Part shown: piece by piece, positions 1 through 11,200 of the stretch
Position numbering within the stretch: position 1 is the first letter of the stretch
Layout: every line of letters begins with the position of its first letter
Assembly: GCA_964247055.1 (NCBI GenBank)
Contig: OZ176052.1
Span: forward strand, 13,516,001 to 13,580,000
Reading direction: 5' to 3'
DNA length: 64,000 nt
DNA from: Paragordius varius
Taxonomy: Eukaryota; Nematomorpha
The notes under the pieces: generated by a model
Told to the model about the DNA's origin: nothing
The model's database searches: none
Seen by the model: only the letters and a program-made list of their open reading frames with translations
Position numbers and translations under genes: made by a program

Positions 1-1530
1 ATTTTTATTTTTAATATCGTATAAAATAAATTTTTTAAATATTTTAAAAATTCATAAAAATTACATTTATACTCCGATCTCGAAAATATTTGGGGTGATG
101 ATGGAACTACCATAGGGCTACCCAAAAAAAATTATGGTGAAATCACCTGATCAAATTTGGATTTTAGGTAGCCATTTTTATTTTTAAAATCGTATAAAAT
201 AAATTTTTTAAATATTTAAAAAATTCATAAAAATTACATTTATACTCCGATCTCGAAAATATTTGGGGTGATGATGGAACTACTATAGGGCTACCCAAAA
301 AAAATTTTGGCGACATCACCTGATCAAATTTGGATTTTGCCATTTTTATTTTTAAAATCGTATAAAATAAATTTTTTAAATATTTAAAAAATTCATAAAA
401 ATTACATTTATACTCCGATCTCGAAAATATTTGGGGTGATGATGGAACTACCATAGGGCTACCCAAAAAAAATTATGGTGACATCACCTGATCAAATTTG
501 GATTTTAGGTAGCCATTTTTAAAATCGTATAAAATAAATTTTTTAAATATTTAAAAAATTCAAAAAAACTACAATACTCCGATCTCGACAATATTTGGGG
601 TGATGATGGAACTACCATAGGGCTACCCAAAAAACATTATGGTGACATCACCTGATCAAATTTGGATTTTAGGTAGCCATTTTTATTTTTAAAATCGTAT
701 AAAATAAATTTTTTAAATATTTAAAAAATTCATAAAAATTACATTTATACTCCGATCTCGAAAATATTTGGGATGATGATGGAACTACCATAGGGCTACC
801 CAAAAAACATTATGGTGACATCACCTGATCAAATTTGGATTTTAGGTAGCCATTTTTATTTTTAAAATCGTATAAAATAAATTTTTTAAATATTTAAAAA
901 ATTCATAAAAATTACATTTATACTCCGATTTGAAAATATTTGGGGTGATGATGGAACTACCATAGGGCTACCCAAAAAAAATTATGGTGACATCACCTGA
1001 TCAAATTTGGATTTTAGGTAGCCATTTTTATTTTTAAAATCGTATAAAATAAATTTTTTAAATATTTAAAAAATTCATAAAAATTACATTTATACTCCGA
1101 TCTCGAAAATATTTGATGTGATGATGGATCTACCATGGGGCTGCCCAAAAAAAATTATGGCGACATCACCTGATCAAATTTGGATTTTAGGTAGCCATTT
1201 TTATTTTTAAAATCGTATAAAATAAATTTTTTAAATATTTAAAAAATTCATAAAAATTACATTTATACTCCGATCTCAAAAATATTTGGGGTGATGATGG
1301 AACTACCATAGGGCTACCCAAAAAAAATTATGGTGACATCACCTGATCAAATTTGGATTTTAGGTAGCCATTTTTAAAATCGTATAAAATAAATTTTTTA
1401 AATATTTAAAAAATTCAAAAAAACTACAATACTCCGATCTCGACAATATTTGGGGTGATGATGGAACTACCATAGGGCTACCCAAAAAACATTATGGTGA
1501 CATCACCTGATCAAATTTGGATTTTAGGTA

Positions 1531-1703
1531 GCCATTTTTATTTTTAAAATCGTATAAAATAAATTTTTTAAATATTTAAAAAATTCATAAAAATTACATT
1601 TATACTCCGATCTCGAAAATATTTGGGGTGATGATGGAACTACCATAGGGCTACCCAAAAAAAATTATGGTGACATCACCTGATCAAATTTGGATTTTAG
1701 GTA
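1531..1703. repeat. Representative consensus (type A) monomer, 173 bp
   Basis: This copy matches the commonest base at every position I compared and serves as the reference unit. It starts GCCATTTTTATTTTTAAAAT, then holds a 24-bp AT palindrome (unit positions 32-55). Next come TTCATAAAAATTACATTTA, the type A core CTCCGATCTCGAAAATA, GGGGTGATGATGGAACTACC, ATAGGGCTACCC, a run of eight A, TTATGGTGACATCACCTGA, and finally TCAAATTTGGATTTTAGGTA. It has three CpG sites. Because 173 is not a multiple of three, a reading frame changes phase at each monomer and soon meets stops, so the array is not coding. Confidence 0.97.
1562..1585. other. Perfect 24-bp AT palindrome, present in most monomers
   Basis: The left half AATTTTTTAAAT is followed directly by its exact reverse complement ATTTAAAAAATT, with no spacer. 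All 24 bases are A or T. It lies at unit positions 32-55 and recurs in most of the roughly 370 monomers. Exceptions are informative. Type D and some others have ATTTTAAAAATT on the right, and a 54-64 kb subgroup has TAATATTTTTAAATATTAAA; both break perfect symmetry. Such a sequence can extrude as a cruciform or form a hairpin in single strands. Dyad symmetry is a proposed feature of centromeric DNA lacking a CENP-B box, and no CENP-B box is visible here. Function is inferred, not shown. Confidence 0.9.
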
Positions 1704-1706
1704 GCC
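1627..1706. other. Two interleaved 7-bp inverted repeats in the G/C-richer part of the monomer
   Basis: GGTGATG (1627-1633) is complementary to CATCACC (1674-1680). GGCTACC (1649-1655) is complementary to GGTAGCC (1700-1706), which crosses into the next monomer. The order is A-B-A'-B', so the pairs interleave instead of nesting. In a single strand or transcript this is the topology of a pseudoknot, or of two mutually exclusive stems. A smaller imperfect palindrome, GGTGACATCACC (1669-1680), overlaps A'. Variants that lose a pairing base (GGCGACATC, AGAGCTACGC, AACTAACATAG with TTATGTCACC) are common in some HORs, so strict conservation of pairing is not evident. Confidence 0.75.
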
Positions 1707-2914
1707 ATTTTTATTTTTAAAATCGTATAAAATAAATTTTTTAAATATTTAAAAAATTCATAAAAATTACATTTATACTCCGATCTCGAAAATATTTGAT
1801 GTGATGATGGATCTACCATGGGGCTGCCCAAAAAAAATTATGGCGACATCACCTGATCAAATTTGGATTTTAGGTAGCCATTTTTATTTTTAAAATCGTA
1901 TAAAATAAATTTTTTAAATATTTAAAAAATTCATAAAAATTACATTTATACTCCGATCTCGAAAATATTTGGGGTGATGATGGAACTACCATAGGGCTAC
2001 CCAAAAAAAATTATGGCGACATCACCTGATCAAATTTGGATTTTAGGTAGCCATTTTTATTTTTAAAATCGTATAAAATAAATTTTTTAAATATTTAAAA
2101 AATTCATAAAAATTACATTTATACTCCGATCTCGAAAATATTTGGGGTGATGATGGAACTACCATAAAGCTACCCAAAAAAAATTATGGTGACATCACCT
2201 GATCAAATTTGGATTTTAGGTAGCCATTTTTATTTTTAAAATCGTATAAAATAAATTTTTTAAATATTTAAAAAATTCATAAAAATTACATTTATACTCC
2301 GATCTCGAAAATATTTGGGGTGATGATGGAACTACCATAGGGCTACCCAAAAAAAATTATGGTGACATCACCTGATCAAATTTGGATTTTAGGTAGCCAT
2401 TTTTATTTTTAAAATCGTATAAAATAAATTTTTTAAATATTTAAAAAATTCATAAAAATTACATTTATACTCCGATCTCGAAAATATTTGGGGTGATGAT
2501 GGAACTACCATAGGGCTACCCAAAAAAAGTTATGGCGACATCACCTGATCAAATTTGGATTATAGGTAGCCATTTTTATTTTTAAAATCGTATAAAATAA
2601 ATTTTTTAAATATTTAAAAAATTCATAAAAATTACATTTATACTCCGATCTCGAAAATATTTGGGGTGATGATGGAACTACTATAGGGCTACCCAAAAAA
2701 AATTTTGGCGATATCACCTGATCAAATTTGGATTTTAGGTAGCCATTTTTATTTTTAAAATCGTATAAAATAAATTTTTTAAATATTTAAAAAATTCATA
2801 AAAATTACATTTATACTCCGATCTCGAAAATATTTGGGGTGATGATGGAACTACCATAGGGCTACCCAAAAAAAATTATGGTGACATCACCTGATCAAAT
2901 TTGGATTTTAGGTA

Positions 2915-5836
2915 GCCATTTTTATTTTTAATATCGTATAAAATAAATTTTTTAAATATTTTAAAAATTCATAAAAATTACATTTATACTCCGATCTCGA
3001 AAATATTTGGGGTGATGATGGAACTACCATAGGGCTACCCAAAAAAAATTATGGTAAAATCACCTGATCAAATTTGGATTTTAGGTAGCCATTTTTATTT
3101 TTAAAATCGTATAAAATAAATTTTTTAAATATTTAAAAAATTCATAAAAATTACATTTATACTCCGATCTCGAAAATATTTGGGGTGATGATGGAACTAC
3201 TATAGGGCTACCCAAAAAAAATTTTGGCGACATCACCTGATCAAATTTGGATTTTAGGTAGCCATTTTTATTTTTAAAATCGTATAAAATAAATTTTTTA
3301 AATATTTAAAAAATTCATAAAAATTACATTTATACTCCGATCTCGAAAATATTTGGGGTGATGATGGAACTACCATAGGGCTACCCAAAAAAAATTATGG
3401 TGACATCACCTGATCAAATTTGGATTTTAGGTAGCCATTTTTAAAATCGTATAAAATAAATTTTTTAAATATTTAAAAAATTCAAAAAAACTACAATACT
3501 CCGATCTCGACAATATTTGGGGTGATGATGGAACTACCATAGGGCTACCCAAAAAACATTATGGTGACATCACCTGATCAAATTTGGATTTTAGGTAGCC
3601 ATTTTTATTTTTAAAATCGTATAAAATAAATTTTTTAAATATTTAAAAAATTCATAAAAATTACATTTATACTCCGATCTCGAAAATATTTGGGATGATG
3701 ATGGAACTACCATAGGGCTACCCAAAAAACATTATGGTGACATCACCTGATCAAATTTGGATTTTAGGTAGCCATTTTTATTTTTAAAATCGTATAAAAT
3801 AAATTTTTTAAATATTTAAAAAATTCATAAAAATTACATTTATACTCCGATTTGAAAATATTTGGGGTGATGATGGAACTACCATAGGGCTACCCAAAAA
3901 AAATTATGGTGACATCACCTGATCAAATTTGGATTTTAGGTAGCCATTTTTATTTTTAAAATCGTATAAAATAAATTTTTTAAATATTTAAAAAATTCAT
4001 AAAAATTACATTTATACTCCGATCTCGAAAATATTTGATGTGATGATGGATCTACCATGGGGCTGCCCAAAAATAATTATGGCGACATCACCTGATCAAA
4101 TTTGGATTTTAGGTAGCCATTTTTATTTTTAAAATCGTATAAAATAAATTTTTTAAATATTTAAAAAATTCATAAAAATTACATTTATACTCCGATCTCA
4201 AAAATATTTGGGGTGATGATGGAACTACCATAGGGCTACCCAAAAAAAATTATGGTGACATCACCTGATCAAATTTGGATTTTAGGTAGCCATTTTTAAA
4301 ATCGTATAAAATAAATTTTTTAAATATTTAAAAAATTCAAAAAAACTACAATACTCCGATCTCGACAATATTTGGGGTGATGATGGAACTACCATAGGGC
4401 TACCCAAAAAACATTATGGTGACATCACCTGATCAAATTTGGATTTTAGGTAGCCATTTTTATTTTTAAAATCGTATAAAATAAATTTTTTAAATATTTA
4501 AAAAATTCATAAAAATTACATTTATACTCCGATCTCGAAAATATTTGGGGTGATGATGGAACTACCATAGGGCTACCCAAAAAAAATTATGGTGACATCA
4601 CCTGATCAAATTTGGATTTTAGGTAGCCATTTTTATTTTTAAAATCGTATAAAATAAATTTTTTAAATATTTAAAAAATTCATAAAAATTACATTTATAC
4701 TCCGATCTCGAAAATATTTGATGTGATGATGGATCTACCATGGGGCTGCCCAAAAAAAATTATGGCGACATCACCTGATCAAATTTGGATTTTAGGTAGC
4801 CATTTTTATTTTTAAAATCGTATAAAATAAATTTTTTAAATATTTAAAAAATTCATAAAAATTACATTTATACTCCGATCTCGAAAATATTTGGGGTGAT
4901 GATGGAACTACCATAGGGCTACCCAAAAAAAATTATGGCGACATCACCTGATCAAATTTGGATTTTAGGTAGCCATTTTTATTTTTAAAATCGTATAAAA
5001 TAAATTTTTTAAATATTTAAAAAATTCATAAAAATTACATTTATACTCCGATCTCGAAAATATTTGGGGTGATGATGGAACTACCATAAAGCTACCCAAA
5101 AAAAATTATGGTGACATCACCTGATCAAATTTGGATTTTAGGTAGCCATTTTTATTTTTAAAATCGTATAAAATAAATTTTTTAAATATTTAAAAAATTC
5201 ATAAAAATTACATTTATACTCCGATCTCGAAAATATTTGGGGTGATGATGGAACTACCATAGGGCTACCCAAAAAAAATTATGGTGACATCACCTGATCA
5301 AATTTGGATTTTAGGTAGCCATTTTTATTTTTAAAATCGTATAAAATAAATTTTTTAAATATTTAAAAAATTCATAAAAATTACATTTATACTCCGATCT
5401 CGAAAATATTTGGGGTGATGATGGAACTACCATAGGGCTACCCAAAAAAAGTTATGGCGACATCACCTGATCAAATTTGGATTATAGGTAGCCATTTTTA
5501 TTTTTAAAATCGTATAAAATAAATTTTTTAAATATTTAAAAAATTCATAAAAATTACATTTATACTCCGATCTCGAAAATATTTGGGGTGATGATGGAAC
5601 TACTATAGGGCTACCCAAAAAAAATTTTGGCGATATCACCTGATGAAATTTGGATTTTAGGTAGCCATTTTTATTTTTAAAATCGTATAAAATAAATTTT
5701 TTAAATATTTAAAAAATTCATAAAAATTACATTTATACTCCGATCTCGAAAATATTTGGGGTGATGATGGAACTACCATAGGGCTACCCAAAAAAAATTA
5801 TGGTGACATCACCTGATCAAATTTGGATTTTAGGTA
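2915..5836. repeat. 17-monomer HOR, copy 2 (2922 bp)
   Basis: Every landmark of copy 1 recurs here in the same order. CTACTATAGGG is at 3198 (offset 2917), and after the 5-bp indel the 164-bp monomer is at 3434 (offset 2922). The second short monomer is at 4289-4452, type F copies are near 4036 and 4721, and CCATAAAGC is at about 5094. Differences seen include GGTAAAATC instead of GGTGAAATC (about 3055), an AAATAATTATGG variant (about 4071), and TGATGAAATTTGG (about 5642). This implies roughly 99.8% identity by eye and a very recent duplication. Confidence 0.93.
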
Positions 5837-8250
5837 GCCATTTTTATTTTTAATATCGTATAAAATAAATTTTTTAAATATTTAAAAAATTCATAAAAAT
5901 TACATTTATACTCCGATCTCGAAAATATTTGGGGTGATGATGGAACTACTATAGGGCTACCCAAAAAAAATTTTGGCGACCTCACCTGATCAAATTTGGA
6001 TTTTAGGTAGCCATTTTTATTTTTAAAATCGTATAAAATAAATTTTTTAAATATTTAAAAAATTCATAAAAATTACATTTATATTCCGATCTCGAAAATA
6101 TTTGGGGTGATGATGGAACTACCATAGGGCTACCCAAAAAAAATTATGGCGACATCACCTGATCAAATTTGGATTTTAGGTAGCCATTTTTATTTTTAAA
6201 ATCGTATATAATAAATTCTTTAAATATTTAAAAAATTCATAAATATTACATTTATACTCCGATCTCGAAAATATTTGGGGTGATGATGGAACTACCATAG
6301 GGCTACCCAAAAAAAATTATGGCGACATCACCTGATCAAATTTGGATTTTAGGTAGCCATTTTTATTTTTAAAATCGTATAAAATAAATTTTTTAAATAT
6401 TTAAAAAATTCATAAAAATTACATTTATACTCCGATCTCGAAAATATTTGGGGTGATGATGGAACTACCATAGGGCTACCCAAAAAAAATTATGGTGACA
6501 TCACCTGATCAAATTTGGATTTTAGGTAGCTATTTTTATTTTTAAAATCGTATAAAATAAATTTTTTAAATATTTAAAAAATTCAAAAAAATTACATTTA
6601 TACTCCGATCTCGACAATAATTGGGGTGATGATGGAACTACCATAGGGCTACCCAAAAAAAATTATGGTGACATCATCTGATCAAATTTGGATTTTAGGT
6701 AGCCATTTTTATTTTTAAAATCGTATAAAATAAATTTTTTAAATGTTTAAAAAATAATTACATTTATACTCCGATCTCGACAATATTTGGGGTGATGATG
6801 GAACTACCATAGGGCTACCCAAAAAAAATTATGGTGACATCACCTGATCAAATTTGGATTTTAGGTAGCCATTTTTATTTTTAAAATCGTATAAAATAAA
6901 TTTTTTAAATATTTAAAAAATTCATAAAAATTACATTTATACTCCGATCTCGAAAATATTTGGGGTGATGATGGAACTACCATAGGGCTACCCAAAAAAA
7001 ATTATGGTGACATCACCTGATCAAATTTGGATTTTAGGTAGCCATTTTTATTTTTAAAATCGTATAAATCAAATTTTTTTAATATTTAAAAAATTCATAA
7101 AAATTACATTTATACTCCGATCTCGAAAATATTTGATGTGATGATGGAACTACCATGGGGCTGCCCAAAAAAAATTATGGCGACATCACCTGATCAAATT
7201 TGGATTTTAGGTAGCCATTTTTATTTTTAAAATCGTATAAAATAAATTTTTTAAATATTTAAAAAATTCATAAAAATTACATTTATACTCCGATCTCGAA
7301 AATATTTGGGGTGATGATGGAACTACCATAGGGCTACCCAAAAAAATTATGGCGACATCACCTGATCAAATTTGGATTTTAGGTAGCCATTTTTATTTTT
7401 AAAATCGTATAAAATAAATTTTTTAAATATTTAAAAAATTCATAAAAATTACATTTATACTCCGATCTCGAAAATATTTGGGGTGATGATGGAACTACCA
7501 TAGGGCTACCCAAAAAAAATTATGGTGACATCACCTGATCAAATTTGGATTTTAGGTAGCCATTTTTATTTTTAAAATCGTATAAAATAAATTTTTTAAA
7601 TATTTAAAAAATTCATAAAAATTACATTTATACTCCGATCTCGAAAATATTTGATGTGATGATGGAACTACCATGGGGCTGCCCAAAAAAAATTATGGCG
7701 ACATCACCTGATCAAATTTGGATTTTAGGTAGCCATTTTTATTTTTAAAATCGTATAAAATAAATTTTTTAAATATTTAAAAAATTCATAAAAATTACAT
7801 TTATACTCCGATCTCGAAAATATTTGGGGTGATGATGGAACTACCATAGGGCTACCCAAAAAAAATTATGGCGACATCACCTGATCAAATTTGGATTTTA
7901 GGTAGCCATTTTTATTTTTAAAATCGTATAAAATAAATTTTTTAAATATTTAAAAAATTCATAAAAATTACATTTATACTCCGATCTCGAAAATATTTGG
8001 GGTGATGATGGAACTACCATAAAGCTACCCAAAAAAAATTATGGTGACATCACCTGATCAAATTTGGATTTTAGGTAGCCATTTTTATTTTTAAAATCGT
8101 ATAAAATAAATTTTTTAAATATTTAAAAAATTCATAAAAATTACATTTATACTCCGATCTCGAAAATATTTGGGGTGATGATGGAACTACCATAGGGCTA
8201 CCCAAAAAAAATTATGGTGACATCACCTGATCAAATTTGGATTTTAGGTA
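5837..8250. repeat. Diverged third relative of the 17-monomer HOR
   Basis: The block starts with the same AATATCG monomer as copies 1 and 2 but at once joins to a CTACTATAGGG monomer, as if two units had recombined. Type F monomers recur near 7133 and 7654, and the CCATAAAGC monomer is at about 8029, an offset of 2933 from copy 2. The last part (about 7.6-8.25 kb) tracks copy 2 closely, while the first part (5.84-7.1 kb) is ordinary A and C monomers. The two type F monomers are three units apart here, against four in copies 1 and 2. Boundaries are approximate. Confidence 0.7.
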
Positions 8251-11200
8251 GCCATTTTTATTTTTAAAATCGTATAAAATAAATTTTTTAAATATTTAAA
8301 AAATTCATAAAAATTACATTTATACTCCGATCTCGACAATATTTGGGGTGATGATGGAACTACCATAGGGCTACCCAAAAAAAATTATGGTGACATCATC
8401 TGATCAAATTTGGATTTTAGGTAGCCATTTTTATTTTTAAAATCGTATAAAATAAATTTTTTAAATATTTAAAAAATTCAAAAAAATTACATTTATACTC
8501 CGATCTCGACAATATTTGGGGTGATGATGGAACTACCATAGGGCTACCCAAAAAAAATTATGGTGACATCACCTGATCAAATTTGGATTTTAGGTAGCCA
8601 TTTTTATTTTTATAATCGTATAAAATAAATTTTTTAAATATTTAAAAAATTCATAAAAATTACATTTATACTCCGATCTCGAAAATATTTGGGGTGATGA
8701 TGGAACTACCATAGGGCTACCCAAAAAAAATTATGGTGACATCACCTGATCAAATTTGGATTTTAGGTAGCCATTTTTATTTTTAAAATCGTATAAAATA
8801 AATTTTTTAAATATTTAAAAAATTCATTAAAATTACATTTATACTCCGATCTCGAAAATATTTGATGTGATGATGGATCTACCATGGGGCTGCCCAAAAA
8901 AAATTATGGTGACATCACCTGATCAAAGTTGGATTTTAGGTAGCCATTTTTATTTTTAAAATCGTATAAAATAAATTTTTTAAATATTTAAAAAATTCAT
9001 AAAAATTACATTTATACTCCGATCTCGAAAATATTTGGGGTGATGATGGAACTACCATAGGGCTACCCAAAAAAAATTATGGTGACATCACCTGATCAAA
9101 TTTGGATTTTAGGTAGCCATTTTTATTTTTAAAATCGTATAAAATAAATTTTTTAAATATTTAAAAAATTCATAAAAATTACATTTATACTCCGATCTCG
9201 AAAATATTTGGGGTGATGATGGAACTACCATAGGGCTACCCAAAAAAATTATAGTGACATCACCTGATCAAATTTGGATTTTAGGTAGCCATTTTTATTT
9301 TTAAAATCGTATAAAATAAGTTTTTTAAATATTTAAAAAATTCATAAAAATTTTTATACTCCGATCTCGAAAATATTTGGGGTGATGATGGAACTACCAT
9401 AGGGCTACCCAAAAAAAATTATGGTGACATCACCTGATCAAATTTGGATTTTAGGTAGCCATTTTTATTTTTAAAATCGTATAAAATAAATTTTTTAAAT
9501 ATTTAAAAAATTCATAAAAATTACATTTATAGTCCGATCCCCAAAAATTTAGGGTGATGATGGAACTACCATAGGGCTACCCAAAAAAAATTATGGCGAC
9601 ATCACCTGATCAAATTTGGATTTTAGGTAGCCATTTTTATTTTTAAAATCGTATAAAATAAATTTTTTAAATATTTAAAAAATTCATAAAAATTACATTT
9701 ATACTTCGATCTCGAAAATATTTGGGGTGATGATGGAACTACCATAGGGCTACCCAAAAAAAATTATGGTGACATCACCTGATCAAATTTGGATTTTAGG
9801 TAGCCATTTTTATTTTTAAAATCGTATAAAATAAATTTTTTAAATATTTAAAAAATTCATAAAAGTTACATTTATAGTCCGATCCCCAAAATATTTGTGG
9901 TGATGATGGAACTACCATAGGGCTACCCAAAAAAAATTATGGTGACATCACCTGATCAAATTTGGATTTTAGGTAGCCATTTTTATTTTTAAAATCGTAT
10001 AAAATAAATTTTTTAAATATTTAAAAAATTCAAAAAAATTACATTTATACTCCGATCTCGACAATATTTGGGGTGATGATGGAATTACCATAGGGCTACC
10101 CAAAAAAAATTATGGTGACATCACCTGATCAAATTTGGATTTTAGGTAGCCATTTTTATTTTTAAAATCGTATAAAATAAATTTTTTAAATGTTTAAAAA
10201 ATTCATAAAAATTACATTTATAGTCCGATCCCCAAAGTATTTGGGGTGATGATGGAACTACCATAGGGCTACCCAAAAAAAATTATGGCGACATCACCTG
10301 ATCAAATTTGGATTTTAGGTAGCCATTTTTATTTTTAAAATCGTATAAAATAAATTTTTTAAATATTTAAAAAATTCATAAAAATTACATATAGTCCGAT
10401 CCCCAAAATATTTGGGGTGATGATGGAACTACCATAGGGCTACCCAAAAAAATTATAGTGACATCACCTGATCAAATTTGGATTTTAGGTAGCCATTTTT
10501 ATTTTTAAAATCGTATAAAATAAATTTTTTAAATATTTAAAAAATTCAAAAAAATTACATTTATACTCCGATCTCGACAATATTTGGGGTGATGATGGAA
10601 CTACTATAGGGCTACCCAAAAAAAATTATGGCGACATCACCTGATCAAATTTGGATTTTAGGTAGCCATTTTTATTTTTAAAATCGTATAAAATAAATTT
10701 TTTAAATATTTAAAAAATTCATAAAAATTACATTTATACTCCGATCCTCAAAATATTTGGGGTGATGATGGAACTACCATAGGGCTACCCAAAAAAAATT
10801 ATGGTGACATCAACTGATCAAATTTGGATTTTAGGTAGCCATTTTTATTTTTAAAATCGTATAAAATAAATTTTTTAAATATTTAAAAAATTCAAAAAAA
10901 TTACATTTATACTCCGATCTCGACAATATTTGGGGTGATGATGGAACTACCATAGGGCTACCCAAAAAAAATTATGGTGACATCACCTGATCAAATTTGG
11001 ATTTTAGGTAGCCATTTTTATTTTTAAAATCGTATAAAATAAATTTTTTAAATATTTAAAAAATTCATAAAAATTACATTTATACTCCGATCTCGAAAAT
11101 ATTTGGGGTGATGATGGAACTACCATAGGGCTACCCAAAAAAAATTATGGTGACATCACCTGATCAAATTTGGATTTTAGGTAGCCATTTTTATTTTTAA

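Larger units (their letters stand above)
1..2914. repeat. 17-monomer HOR, copy 1 (2922-bp unit, lacking its first 3 bases)
   Basis: This is the first of two nearly identical HOR copies. Recognition marks in order are AATATCG near the start, a CTACTATAGGG monomer (281), a 164-bp short monomer (512-675), AAAAAACATTATGG monomers (about 630 and 810), GATTTGAAAAT (about 928), type F with CCATGG (about 1114), a second 164-bp monomer (1367-1530), a second type F (about 1795), CCATAAAGC (about 2164), and GGATTATAGG (about 2558). Seventeen monomers with two 164-bp units and one 172-bp unit give the observed 2922 bp. Copy 1 differs from copy 2 by a 5-bp deletion near 338 and only a handful of substitutions seen by eye. 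The two 164-bp monomers and two type F monomers show that the unit holds an older internal duplication. Confidence 0.93.

Noticed and set aside
164-466. Open reading frame of 100 codons on the minus strand
   Set aside because: It is read through two satellite monomers. One of them (171-338) has a 5-bp deletion that makes it 168 bp, a multiple of three, so the frame survives into the next unit and the peptide repeats itself with a 56-residue period. It begins with TTG, has no coding character beyond this, and other copies of the array do not keep it open.
1562-1585. Bacterial-type terminator or origin in the palindrome
   Set aside because: The palindrome is pure A/T with no GC stem and no gene upstream, and is repeated hundreds of times. 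A yeast ARS-type core was also looked for in the A/T part; near matches fail at the central bases.
1-5836. The two 2922-bp copies as proof of biological duplication
   Set aside because: The near identity could also come from assembly of an unresolved repeat; without read data I report the pattern but not its cause.
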